DNA of 64,000 nucleotides from Salvator merianae (Eukaryota; Chordata; Lepidosauria; Squamata; Teiidae), in assembly GCA_003586115.2 (NCBI GenBank), contig QVOM02000115.1, positions 4,604,435 through 4,668,434 of the forward strand, given 5' to 3'. Position 1 is the first letter of the stretch, and each line of letters begins with the position of its first letter. Below, in pieces: positions 11,514 through 23,458 of this stretch. Under the pieces are notes generated by a model. The model was not told where the DNA came from, did not search any database, and was given only the letters and a program-made list of their open reading frames with translations. The position numbers and the translations under genes are program-made.

Positions 11514-11948
11514 GGGCATCTTTGCACTTCTCACTAGTGAGCATCGGCATGCTTACTAGTGAAGTGTCTCCACATTTCACAGAAGCCCAAGTGATCAGGA
11601 GTGGCTACAACTACTAGCTGTGGAGCACAAACTGGTGCTCCACAGCTGTACCAGGAGCAGCTGGCTTCTTCCTGGTATGCAGCATTTAACCTACTTCTGG
11701 GTGCGAATGCTGTGTGGCACGGCTGTGGCTGCACAGTCACACACCATGTCCCTGGTCACCATGGCAGCAGCCAGATGTTTCCCTGGCCACTGACATGGGG
11801 GGTGGTCAGCATTCACACTGTGAGTGTTGAAGCCCATTTCCAGGATGTTTCAGCCCTTGCAGTGCAGATGGCCACCACACCACAGGGACTGTTCCACCAT
11901 GGAACGTTTGCAATTGAACATTCCACGGTGGAAAGTGTGAACAGGCCC
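11514..11948 (+). mobile_element. MITE family B, copy 1 (435 bp)
   Basis: Ends GGGCATCTTTGCAC and, reversed, GGGCCTGTTCACAC. Contains an internal inverted pair TGTGGAGCACAAACTGGTGCTCCACA and a right-end hairpin formed by TTCCACCATGGAA and TTCCACGGTGGAAA. The same layout appears in reverse at 14908-15531 and, more diverged, at 29924-30413, 46941-47429 and 63485-63915. Flanking trinucleotides GTT and TTG do not match cleanly. Confidence 0.75.
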
Positions 11949-12038
11949 TTGGACTCCAGTAACAAGTTCAACAGGATTAATAATATAACAACAATAGAAA
12001 AGAAATAGAAAATCTATAACAAATATCTTACAAATTAA

Positions 12039-12272
12039 AGCTGTGTCTCCACAGGTAATTCAAACCCACACTGGATGGACATTCATGTCTGTCTGTCTCC
12101 ACAGCAACCCACCCACTGAAGGTGTGTATAGAGGCTTCAAAACTCTTCCAAGGTGCATGTAGAGGCTTCAATAGTGCTCATGGAGAGCCATGAAACTGTC
12201 AAACCCTTCTCTGAGGCTGCCTGGCGCCACAAGGGCAGCTCAATCTGGGGCTGGTGCAGTGGAGACACACCC
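12039..12272. mobile_element. MITE family D-like, 234 bp
   Basis: Inverted ends with the shared core TGTGTCTCCAC (left AGCTGTGTCTCCAC, right reversed GGGTGTGTCTCCAC) and an exact TAA duplication at 12036-12038 and 12273-12275. No coding capacity. Confidence 0.75.
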
Positions 12273-12500
12273 TAAGTAAAATATCAATGAACAGTAACAG
12301 AAATATCAGGGCAAATGCATTTCATTTTTAAAATGAGAGTGCATAAAAAAGGGCATCATGTTAAGGAGTTTGGGACCCATCCCCCTAGGGACTTTTTAAA
12401 AGCTCCCCATTACGCTGTCTATCTTTCAGCTCTCTGGAAAAATGGTCTATTTTAGCAACAAGTTGCAGAGTTTTCTTAGAGAATACACAATCCTATATCA

Positions 12501-12615
12501 AGTTGTATCCAGACATCGTTTACCTGTTCCAGGAGTGTTTTTTTCCGGAATATCCATGCTTTATTCTGGAATATCCAAAAATAGGGAAATAAGTAAGCAA
12601 TATCTGGATGCAACA
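12501..12615. mobile_element. Palindromic MITE family E, copy 2 (115 bp)
   Basis: Same structure as 10644-10769: AGTTGTATCCAGACATCG at the left, GGATGCAACA at the right, CCGGAATATCC / ATTCTGGAATATCC in the centre. Exact TCA duplication at 12498-12500 and 12616-12618. Confidence 0.8.
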
Positions 12616-12718
12616 TCAGTATTCTTCTAATGACTTGTGAGCATGGATTATATCAAAGACATCTTGAATTTTGTTACATTTCCCATCCTTTTTGGGGGAC
12701 AAACTAATGCTCTTTAGA

Positions 12719-12830
12719 TATTGTTAGACTCCAGTTCCCAACAGCCATAGCTGGTATATCCAATTATGAGGAACTGGAGGTGTTAGGTGTTTTAGCTCTG
12801 CAACATCTGGAGACTCACCTTTTTCCATCT
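12719..12830. mobile_element. Palindromic repeat of the CTCCAGATGTTGTTGGACT type
   Basis: Matches the common amniote palindromic MITE that reads 'gatgttgttggactccaactccc ... ggagttgtagtccaacaacatctggag'. Here GATATTGTTAGACTCCAG at the left and GCAACATCTGGAGA at the right, with a decayed centre. Other copies at 50057-50165 and 61213-61303. Confidence 0.65.
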
Positions 12831-14380
12831 ACGGTCCAGTAGTTCTTTTCCTGCCTTTTTTTGTTTTATCAAGTTCTTTTATTGACCTTTCAAGAAAAAC
12901 ATCAAAGGTGATCCACACATGAATATCCATCAAAAAAAAAGAAAAGAAAAAAGGTGAAGTGTAGTAGATTCATCACTCTAGGTAATTGCTTGTATTGAAG
13001 AGTAAAAGATTAAATAAACAAATAAACAAACAAATGTTGGTTTGTCAGTGGTTTGCCATGTCCAGTACAGATTGAACAGCCAAAGCACTGTCCCATGTGA
13101 ATTATAGCCTCTCAAGCATGGATAGCTGTAGGAAAAAAGCAAATATTGATACTTCAGTAATGTTTGCCTAGCAATCAGTGAACAGTATACAGCACTCAAA
13201 TTGTCTGTGGTACATGAATCAATTAGGGAAATGGAGAATTGATGACCTGCAATAAGAGAAATGTAGTAAACTGCTGGCACTGCTGACCACATTCACCTTA
13301 TGCACCATGCTAGAAATACATTTACACGATGCTTAATCATTTCTATTTGGATCATAACCATACACTGCATCCTAGAAACTGCAACTTCCAGGAACACCAT
13401 TATAACACTGAGTGTATTATCTTAATCACTTTGTAGTACCAGAATGTTCTAACAGTGCTGATGTGTGGCAATCAATTTCAGTTCAAATTTCAGTGAAAGC
13501 TAATTGTGACTAAGACCTGTACATATTTACCAGTAATGCTGTTGAAAAGCCTCTTTTCCTGTTAGAAGATTTTTAAGAACTGGAAATGGATGAAAAAACA
13601 GTTTTCAATCTTGTCTGTGGTGTCTATGCATTTCTTGAAAACCATGTCTAAAGAAACGTGAATGCCACATGCTGGTTCCATCAGTGTAATACAACTTAAA
13701 CATTTTTACAATATTCACACGACATGCATGTCATGTGCAGTATGTACCATAATCACACAAAAAAATGTAAAGTGTGAATGTGGCCTAAGATTCATGGGAG
13801 TTGTTCAACCTGCATCTGGGCTATACTTTAAACTCAGAACTCTGGCTTCCCCATTCTCACACAAAAATTCTTGTGGAATACATTGTTTCAAAATTGCAAA
13901 TGAAGTGCTCCATACCATATGAAACAAACAGCCATAGGCCTGGCTCCCGCAATCCAATCCACAGGACCCAATCTTTTTAATTGGTCCATTCCCTTTGCAA
14001 CTCCCAGGCTTCCAAAATGATACATCAAAAGGCTCGGCCTCCTGCAATTCCCAGGCCCAGTCCTTGTGTCAACCACCTTCTCTCCTTGTTCACAGCCCAG
14101 TCAACATACATGAAGTCCAGGGTGGGGCTGAATTTGGGATTAGCAGCCCATTTCCCAGCAGCCTGGATTTGAGTATGGAGCCATTAGCTCTTGCAAGAGA
14201 CATCTAGGAATACTTATGTTACTCACTTTATGCTTCCTGGCAACAGGCAAAATGGATACTCTTAGAATGCCCCTTTCAAAAATATGTGTATTCTGCACTC
14301 CTCAGAACTATGTATCTATTTCCTTATCACCATCTGCGTACTGAATTTCAAATGTTGGAAGATGTATGATCAGCAGACTA
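12831..14380. other. Mostly anonymous, one small MITE-like relic
   Basis: No gene. At about 13703-13790 the pair ATTCACACGACATG and AAAGTGTGAATGTGGCC looks like the two ends of a decayed MITE of the same end type as families A-D. AAC/AAAT-rich tracts at 13015-13035. Confidence 0.4.
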
Positions 14381-14381
14381 A

Positions 14382-14846
14382 GGGTGTTTTCTGCACTTGT
14401 GTATGCAGTTCTGGATCTGTTGATCCAGATCAGGCAAGGGTGATTCTGACCTGTTCTGGACCAGCCCCTTTGCTAGCCCCGAAGCCCATGAAAACTTTGG
14501 TGCTAGCCCTGAAAACCAGGAATGAAAGTTCCTGGACTTGGAGGCCCAGGAGACTCATTTCCACAGTGCAACAAAGTGGACTGCTGAAATGCCCCCCCCA
14601 CACACACACACATGGCCCTAGCATGTTAGTAGACCTCGTTATAAAGGTCTACTGATATTCTGAACTGGAAATAGACCAGGAGGCCTTTCTAGGCCTCTGA
14701 TTCTGGAATAGCTCCATCTCACGCAGACGGAGTGTGCCAGTGGCAGCTAGCCGGGGTAGGGCCTCCCTAGATTGCATCAGGGCATGAATAAAAGAGGCCC
14801 AGAAGATGACCATGATCTGGAACAGTCATAAATGCAGAAAAGTCTG
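14382..14846. mobile_element. MITE family C relative
   Basis: Left end GGGTGTTTTCTGCACTTG; right end reversed GCAGACTTTTCTGCAT. Interior shares GGCCCTAGCATGTTAGTAGA, GGTCTACTGATA and CAGACGGAGTGTGCCAG with family C. Candidate flanks GCAGACTA and GCAGACTG match 7 of 8 but overlap the end sequence, so the target duplication is unresolved. Confidence 0.55.
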
Positions 14847-14907
14847 CAGACTGGCCCTTGTCCATGACTGTTCATTAACAAGCTGCTTTCTACTAAGACC
14901 AGACACC

Positions 14908-15531
14908 AGGCCTTTCCACACTTTCCACCTTAGGATGGGATAATTATCCCATTCTAAGGTGGAACAGACCACATCATACAGCAGCCATCCACACTGCAAA
15001 GGCGGCAACAGCCCAAACTGGCCTGAGGGGTTTGCACCCAGAAGTGGTATAAATCAGGGGCGTAGCAAGGGGGGGCAGGGGGGTGGTCTGCCTCGGGTGG
15101 CACGTTGTCGAGGGCGGCCCATGGAGCCAGGACCCCGACCACCAGCGCGCTCGCTCGTCTCCCTGCATGCCGGCACACTCGCTGGCCCCACATGCACGCA
15201 TGCCGGCGCGCTCACTCACCTCGCCCGCACGCCGGTGTGCTCGCCCCGCCCACATGCATGCCAGCGTGCTCGCTCGCCCCACCCACACGCATGCCAGCGT
15301 GCTCGCCCCGCCCACCGCCGTTTTGCCCTGGGCAGCAAAACTGGTAGCTACACCGCTGATATGAATGCTGCATACCGGGAGCACTCCCAGTACATTTGTG
15401 GATGACGATTTAGATGTCCACAGCTAGTAGCCTTCGAAAGCATCTGCAGACACTCCTGAACACCTGGGCCTCTGCAAAATGTGGCTGCACTGTGTTAGTG
15501 CACGTCACTAGCACTCAAGTGCAAACAAGCC
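14908..15531 (-). mobile_element. MITE family B, copy 2, split by hAT copy 2
   Basis: Reverse-oriented relative of 11514-11948. The plus-strand left end AGGCCTTTCCACAC is followed by the terminal hairpin TTCCACCTTAGGATGGGATAATTATCCCATTCTAAGGTGGAA in separate arms; the right end is GTGCAAACAAGCC. Removing the hAT at 15055-15358 with one target copy rejoins CTTCTGGGTGCAAA to GCAGCATTC as in copy 1. Flanks ACC/ACT. Confidence 0.75.
15055..15358. mobile_element. hAT MITE copy 2 (304 bp), nested
   Basis: Ends CAGGGGCGTAGC and, reversed, CAGCGGTGTAGC. Flanks GTATAAAT (15047-15054) and ATATGAAT (15359-15366) agree at 6 of 8. The GC-rich centre contains tandem-like CGCTCGC / CATGCCGGC segments. It lies inside MITE B copy 2, so it inserted later. 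Confidence 0.9.
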
Positions 15532-15534
15532 ACT

Positions 15535-18500
15535 ATCTTCCTAATCTGAATGCAGAAAGCTCTAAACTAGTCCTATGAGAATTCCAAGTGTCAGTAACAC
15601 CTGTGTATCCCAAATCCTTCAGGCCTCTGTTGACTGAACCTCAAGAACCTGCAGCAGGGTGCTCATGTGATGGGACAGCCTATAAACCAAAAGCTTTTTC
15701 CTAGTTCATAGAAAAGTAGCAGATCAGGGGAAAGGCTAAAACATATTTTCTGAGTAACTCCTTTTCTATATGGGTTTGTTTGTTTATTTAGTTATTTATT
15801 TATTGTACAGAAGTACTAATTCCTATCCTAACTATTTAAAAGTAACTTTGAAAAGTTTGTTGTCTCCCAGTTAACAAAGACTACTCTACTTCAAAAAGAG
15901 CAAGGACTGGGAGAGCGGGGTTTTTTTCTGTTTTTTTTTTTTTAACTCCCTCCCATGATCCTTACCCATAATGGCTACTAACTATGGTTCCTGGCAACTG
16001 AAGTCCAAAAAGAAGCAACTTTCGTGCACTGTGACAAAAATGTAGAATTATTTTATCTTCTGAACATGAGCCAGAATTCAGTCGAGTGGGAAACAGTGTA
16101 ATGAAGATACTGCTAAAACTGATGAGCCAAATTCTGGAGTTGCTGGGTCAAATTCCTATTAATCCCTCTGGGGTTCAGATTTGGTCTACAGATGGTTTAG
16201 TACATTCATTCTTTCTATGCCCTTGTCTACAATGACCTAGATTCCTCTATTAAATTTTGTATCATTTATGCCTATATATCAGCAGAAAACCCATTCATTG
16301 TGAAGAGATAAATCTGGGGGGGGGGAGAGGAGGAAAGTAGTGGCAGAGGAGGGGGTCCTCTGCACTATAATTCTCACCAATAACATAATTGTTTTGGGTA
16401 GAGGCACTAGAAGATGTTACACAAGGGATATTTACTGTATAACAAAGTTCAATGGAGTCGAAAGATAAAGTTCATTAGCTTCACATTTAAGACAATCAGA
16501 GCAGAGAAGGCAATAAGAGAAGCACTTAGTTTGTTGTTCACAAAGTGTTTCTTGCCATGCAAACAGTTTGAATTGTCTTTGGGAGATTAACACTTCCTTT
16601 TTTAGTCCTCCTGCTTAGACACTAGAGCTGTGGATTGTCAGCTTCTGAGAATGGAGACAGATGACATCCTAAGGTGGAGTGTCAGCAAGGTTGAATGACT
16701 TCCATGATGACCTTTGCTGTGAGGATGCATCAAATGGGTTTTGAGCTGGAGGCACAGTTCTAGGTGCCATAGAGACCAAGTGGTTGCTAAGGATGTGATC
16801 AGCACTCAGAAGGCAGCCCTGTTAATTGCAATGTCCTCATTCCGGTTCACAGGGGAATACCTGTTTGTAACCCTTCCTAGAGAAATTGGGGGGGAGGGAG
16901 TTAATGTTTTAACATTCAGTCAGAATTTCATCTATGTATCTATTTACACAGTCTAGAAAGAGCCACAATTAACAGCATTCTGATAGTTTTCATATTTCAA
17001 GGCACATTTAACCACTCTATTTATTTCATCAGTGTCCCTTCAATACTTTTATCTGGGCTCCTTTTTGTATCTTCTTCCTGAATACTTAGGAATGCTTCTT
17101 TAAATTCAGCTGTTAGACTGAGTATGGCTCAGAGAAATGAACTGAAAATGGCCCCATGAAGATAGAAGGGGTGGGGGGTGGGGTAGCCCAAGGTAATAAA
17201 GATTGATCACTCAATCTATCTACAGCCTCAAATAAAACCAATTGAATTTAACATGTTAGGTTACAGTTAAGAGAGCCAGGTTATTTCATTCCCTGTAACA
17301 CAGTTTCCGATGATCATGAGGAGTCATTATTTATTTCTGCATTTCTGTGTCATTTTACCAGTCCTTTACGAAGATGAGAATACATTTATTATCCCTGTCC
17401 CTCCTGGTATGTGATCTATTAATACCACACTGTATGAAACAGATGAGAGCAGTGAGATGATTTGGTATCTGAAATTGTTTGGGGTTTGTTTTTTTCACAA
17501 AAGGTTTCTTTTTTTTATGTGGCTATTTTTAGAAAATGGTTCTGCAGCCCTTAGGCAATTTCAATACACTTTGGTGTTTTCCCCTACCCTGCCTTTCTAT
17601 GGCTGGCCATTTCATTTTAAAGATACCAACAGCAAAATGAAATATCCAAAGGTTGTAATAACAGATGCATAATAAGGAAAGCACATCTATTGACGTTCTC
17701 ATGCACATTTCTTCTCTCTGAAGGCACACTTTTAAAAAAAGAAGGACTAAACTGACTTTGCATGCTTTATTGCAAAACTGGATGAGCCAATAGAGCTGGC
17801 TGGTTTCCAAAATGCATTGATCTACATAAGGACTACAGTGGGGAAAGGCAAGCAGGAAAGATTTAAATAGCAGAGTTAAATAGCAGAATAGATGTTATCA
17901 AAGCGCATTCAATTCCATTTCCATCATAAAGAAGATAATGATTGTAGAATAAAAATAGGTGTGTGGAGCAGCCTATTCTTCTCATGCACTCAATGACTGG
18001 ATTCTGTCCTCTTCATCATGAGCTAAAGAAATATTTATTAAAGCTGTCATCATCACCATTGGTAGCAGTATATTTTGGTTGAAACAAAATTACTGAATTG
18101 TCTCTTTTCTCAATCTCTTCCTTGTTGACCAAAACCATCATTCACTAAGTGTAAAACCACATTTGGTGGATGCAATTTTAAGATAAATTATAGCAGTAAA
18201 ATTTTATCTTCCAAAATATTTTAAAGAGAAATTATTGTAGTCAAATTCTATTTTCCAAAATATGAAAAATAGTTATTTTAAAACTATTTCATTATTTTCT
18301 ATTCTCCCCCCCCAAAAAAAAAACCCTTCTATGTTTTTATTAACACAACCTAACAGTGTATTTATGGAGCCTTGGAGGAGCCCAAAGGGTGTGGGGACCA
18401 CACAGTCCTATGCCCATCAGGCTATCATCTTGCCAAGGAAGGGTCGAAAGTTCTGCCAAAGTCACCTTTTGTGAAGATCTGCCTTCCTGCCCTGCTGTCA

Positions 18501-18755
18501 TTGTGCAAGCTTATCTGTGCTGTTTCCAAGGCTGGAGCAAGTGCTTCTGACTCATGAAGCACCATAATCTACCTTGGTGAGAACCACCTTCTAAATTTAG
18601 TATATCTATAACTCTTTCATTAGATTTAATTTTGTGTTACTAACCCAGGTCTTCGTGCCTCCTGTTAAGAGTATTGGTGCCATCACATTGGGACCAACTC
18701 CTGTTGACTACATGGATAACTCCATGTAGTTTTCATGGCAGATGCAGAAGTAGTG
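15535..18755. other. Long stretch without recognised genes or repeats
   Basis: Apart from short homopolymer runs (for example poly-T near 15920-15945 and G runs at 16317-16325 and 17170-17180) I recognise nothing. Open frames are short and featureless. This is one of the longest repeat-poor stretches of the window. Confidence 0.45.
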
Positions 18756-18759
18756 TCTG

Positions 18760-18823
18760 GGAAGAAGTGTATTTTTGACCCTCCATTATTCAATTGCTCT
18801 ACCAATGAGCTACAGCTATACCT
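18760..18823 (-). mobile_element. tRNA-derived SINE head fragment
   Basis: The minus strand carries an A box-like TAGCTCATTGGTAGAGCA followed about 25 nt later by a decayed B box GGGTCAAAAAT. Looks like the tRNA-like head of a SINE; only the head is visible. Confidence 0.5.
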
Positions 18824-18829
18824 ATTAAG

Positions 18830-20985
18830 TGTATAGAGTATATATTTTTCCTAGTTGTTTCCTGTCTGAAATTACAACTATTGTTCTACTAACATCTAAT
18901 GCACCTAAAATAATTTTGTTTGTGTGTCTGATGTGTAAGTATATAATACTGCCCAAGAATTAATTGTCTGATAAGTAAGTAAATAATAAATCAATCTATT
19001 AGTGCACAACTGCTTCAGAATTTCTTAGATCTGTACTGTTGGATTGTGAAATCACCCAGAAGGATGTGGAGTGGATTAAAACAGTTGTCTGGAGGAGAAA
19101 AAATGATAGCAGGGCAGGAGGGCAGATCTTCACAACAGGTACAGACAGTAGTTCAGTTGTCATTTAAATATAGTGCGAAGTAAATCTAATGAAGAATAAT
19201 AGTGTATAAAAATCTCTTATACTATTTTCTGTAATGATTCAGCACAGTTTAAGAACATAATATATGACTAAGACCCTTTCTGATTATGAGCTCAGGAAAA
19301 AGCATCTCTCCTGAGCCAGGAAAATGAATCCTCTCAAGTGACAGAAAGGAGAAGAAAGTGAAGTTCTTTGTCCCTTTTTACAATATAAAAGGACACTCTG
19401 GCACTTGATTAACATTACATACTTGTCCTGTATGGAAGATTTGCTGATTTGGGAATGATGATGAAAACCATGTGTTGATCCACATCTTTTACACTCAGGG
19501 TGAACAACTACTACTGTAATTAAATGTGGACTAGAGCTGTTCCCGGTCTGCAAGGATAACATCATTGAAAGATGTTCCAGGTAGATCCGCAGCAGCATAG
19601 CTGTATTCAATCTTTTTTTGGCTAATGGATTATTGCTTGTCTCAGTCTATTTTTAGAGCCATAGCTGAGATTGCAACAATGGTGTGCCCACTGCAACAGA
19701 CTACTGGAGGTAGGCACCGCACTTTCTTTCATACAAGATAACTTCTTATGGGTAATACCCTGTCAATGCTCTGTGTTTTCAAGATTCTGCCTTGCCAGAC
19801 AGACTTGCTTGTTACTGCTTTCATCATAGGTAATGGCTCTCAATTGGGACCCACTACTTTAAGAGCAGATGCTCTTTGTCCCACTCCCTTCCTTTTAGTT
19901 GTTTCCCCTACCACTATTTTATTTGTCACCACTTTTGAGGATACTAAAATCAAAGATGTAACTTTTGCCTTCTTGATTGGAGCCATTTATTTCAGAGGAA
20001 GACCATCCCTGCTAATCCTTACTGTTTTATGAAGGCCATGTCAGCATAAAGGAGGCTTCATAGTTATCTCATCTCTTTGAAAAAGTTAAGAAAAGGTAAC
20101 TAGTTAAACTACAGATAAAATGTAACAGAAACTAACATGTTAGCAGGACAAAGAATATGCCCCTGCTCTCAGGCACAAATTGAGGATCTTCCACATTATC
20201 TGCTATACTGCCCTTTATATGCTGCTGCTAGAGAAAAATATTTTAGGATTGAGAGGTCTCACAACTCACTGTAGATGATGAAAAAAAAATTTCTCTGTTG
20301 GAGCATGACTCTGGAACACCCCAACAGGTTGGTCTGTTTTCTCTAGCAGCACAAAGCATAGGGGCCAAATATGTGGAAGGGAGATGCTAAAGAAACAGAT
20401 TGTATTGGTGCTCTTCGCATTTTAGTTTCTGAAGATCTTTTTAATATTGTTGTTTTTAATTTTTTAATTCTTTATGTTTGCTATATTTTGTAATGGCCAA
20501 TGGCTAAATTAATGAAACAAATACTTAATGTTGGCAGGAGCAAATATGATAAATGGATGTTAAGAAGGTTCCTGGAAGGGATATGTATGAATTTGCTGAT
20601 TACAACAATGGAAGAGAATTCAGCTTTGGAAAATGAAAAGGGGAATATGCTGGGAACAGCTGTCTTTTACTGGAAATTATCACTGACTATAGGGAATATA
20701 AGACAAAAAGCATTATCAATATTATAAGCTTGTGCCAGAATTATTTGATTGCTTTCCAGTTTCTTACAAAGCCTTCAGACAAAATATTTGATTCCTCCTG
20801 AAAACTTTGTTTTTCCCAAGCAGAACATAATCTTCATATCAATACATCACTCAACACATCATGACCTAACCAGTAATACAAGAGGCTGACATTGGGAAAC
20901 AATTACTCATATTAAGAGACTGCCTACTGCAACATAGTTAAAGCCAAATGACTTTTTGGCATACTCTAAGTGTTGCTAGAGCTGG
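18830..20985. other. No gene recognised
   Basis: Anonymous sequence. A 34-nt inverted match links 18475-18508 with 19103-19138 (see findings). No coding region is supported. Confidence 0.4.
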
Positions 20986-20989
20986 CTGT

Positions 20990-21320
20990 ATAATATAAAC
21001 TTCCCTCCAGAAAGAGCACTGTTCAAAAGAGTGGAGGAGCTGGGTAGAACAGACTTGACCCAGCTATTTTTTGTGGGGCGGGTAGGAAGTCAGGGTGGAG
21101 TTGCTACTCACCCCCTGCAGACTCAAGTGGGCTTTGAGGACTTGCACCTTGTGATGGTCCAAAAGATAGACTATTGGTGTACGCCCCTCCCTGATGCCCA
21201 ATTGCCTCCTTATCTGAGGTATCAGAGGTTTTCTCCTGTGTGGTGCTGAAGAACCCCAGGATGGCAGTCTTGGGGGATTTCAACATTCATGTGGATAGTA
21301 TTCTTCATGAACTGGCTCAC
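20990..21320 (+). mobile_element. L2-type LINE endonuclease fragment
   Basis: Around 21255-21305 the plus strand encodes AVLGDFNIHVD, the conserved GDFN motif of the APE endonuclease domain of L2/CR1-type LINEs. Upstream sequence is degenerate L2-like. No RT follows. Broken in several frames. Confidence 0.65.
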
Positions 21321-21479
21321 AGAGATAAACACTGCTAAACCCCTACTAGGCTTTCCAGGAACATCACATTTAATTGAATGAAAACTAGACAGATATAGAT
21401 AGGAAACTTCCTGATCCTAACTCCATATATCAAGTTGTTTTAGATTCTGTTCAAAATATGAATTATGTAAATTTGTTCT

Positions 21480-22195
21480 TCCGATTAGCAATGTTCCCAG
21501 AAATAAACTTGATGGAGTCAGTTGACATCAACAGTCACTTCATTTTGCATGGGTCTCCTGTAGAAAATGAGGATTGACGTGGAGAGATCAGAACAAGAGT
21601 TTCAGTATCTGCCTCAAGGGATCCATTTGGATAAATGGTATGATGTCTATCAGGAGTCACAGCTTCAGCAATATTTATTACCTCTGAGATGCTCGCAGAT
21701 GGGTCATCCATAACTTGTGAATATTCATCTAGTGACTGCATGGATGACTTCTTAGAGGAGGCAGTGTTGTTGTCTTGTTATTAGCAAATGATCATTTGTA
21801 GATAAAGAAGGCTCAGAGGATGTACCAATGGCATGGACCACCTTTCTATCTTGAGCTAATGGAAAGACTTGTTGAAAGATGAAGACCAACTTCATTAGTT
21901 GGACAAATATCTGCCCTATTACTAATAAGATGTTCTGAAGGAATACTGATTTGATACATTATTTGAAGTTACAGAAAATAAGAAAATTGATTTTCCTAAT
22001 CCCTGTTTGATTGCAAGAAGACAGGTAACTCATATGACAATCCATATAACCTGTCTGAGTACTGGGGTAATAGTTGACTGACTGTGCTATCTTGACTAGC
22101 TGTGCTTGATATTTCTTTGACTAGGCTTTTCATTATGTTTGATTCTTGTATGGCAAATCTGAGAGAACTGTCTGAATCCTGAACCATGGACTATG
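21480..22195 (-). other. Unidentified degenerate coding-like stretch
   Basis: Minus-strand frames 22187-21996 and 21741-21535 are rich in Ser, Asp and Thr and look more protein-like than their surroundings (for example a segment DDPSASISEVINIAEAVTPD). They are in different frames and separated by stops. I recognise no family. It could be a retroelement gag relic, a processed pseudogene, or chance. Confidence 0.3.
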
Positions 22196-23405
22196 AAAGT
22201 TCAATATATTTGAAGGGCCAGATCTCTTCATGTATATCTTCAAGATGTTTAATTGAAGTCACTTCCTCTACATTATGCCTCCTGCCCAAATCTTACTTTG
22301 CTTTTAGTCTATTGCTCCCCTTATGCAGTGAAGAGCCTTTTCTGCACAGGCCCTTCATCTGGATTAAGGTCAGTATAATAAGGTTCTAGTCCAAATAGAT
22401 CCTGTGTATGCAGATCTATGAGGTCCAGCCCTCTGCTGATCCACTCCATCTTCTTTAGATATGATCCTGATCAGGGAGACTCTGATCAGGATTACTGATA
22501 GAACTGTTTAATCAAATATATGAGTGGATCAATTTGTTGCCCAAGATTCATAAAAATATTGTTCTTGCATGAAATATGACTCCATTTTTGAACTTTTCAA
22601 AGACTATATAATCTATAACCTTAAACCTTTTGTTCCAAACATCCCTTCTTATGTCAAGGATTCCAAGGACTTTATACTTTGAAACTTTTTTCTTGGTACT
22701 ATGGATACTTTATCTTTATACATTAATATTCCAAAAAAAAAAAAAAAAAAATGTTCAGGGATCAGTTCTACTGGCAAGTGTCTGGGATGGCTATGGGGTA
22801 TACATTTGCTCCAGAACTTGCCAAAACATTTATGGACTTTTTAAAGCATGCTTTTATTTTGCAGAATAATAATTTTGTGAGCATATTATGGAAAGTTTAT
22901 TTGGATGATATTTTCTGCATTTGGAAAGAATCAGAATCACTTTTGATTGACTTTAAAAAAATTATCAGTGATTTATACTCTGCAATTAAATTTAAGATAA
23001 CTTATAATCCCTATACTCTTCATGTTTGTTTCAAATGGTCATTTAATTACAGACCTTTACCGAAAGAAAACAGATTTCAACTCTTTTCTGAGTTATGACA
23101 GTTTTCACCCAGCTCTCCCTTAACACAGATGTGCCATACTCACAGTTTTTGAGATTAAGGAGGAATTTAGCACTGATAGAGGCTTTGTAATGCAAGTTAA
23201 AATTGCAGATCAATAGTTTATAAAAAGGGCTTACCCGCAATCTTCACTTGTCAGGCCTTTCAGTAAGTAGAATATCAACAGGAAGAACCTACTGGGACCT
23301 TCACACAGAGAAATAAAATGGAAATGATGTGTGTACCACTTGCGTTTGATAGACATTCAACTCTAGTTAAAGATATTGTCTTGAGCCACTAGTATTTCTT
23401 GGAAG

Positions 23406-23458
23406 TGCCAAGACCACTTGTATAAGCAAAACATTTTGCTTATACAAGGGTCTTGGCA
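23406..23458. repeat. Near-perfect 25-bp hairpin in the Penelope relic
   Basis: Arms 23406-23431 and 23434-23458 pair almost completely (CTTGTATAAGCAAAA with TTTTGCTTATACAAG; GCCAAGACC with GGTCTTGGC), leaving a 2-nt centre. It sits between the RT and the zinc motif. Confidence 0.8.

Noticed and set aside
14954..15405. His/Pro/Arg-rich frames up to 148 codons
   Set aside because: Created by near-tandem CpG-rich units of hAT copy 2.
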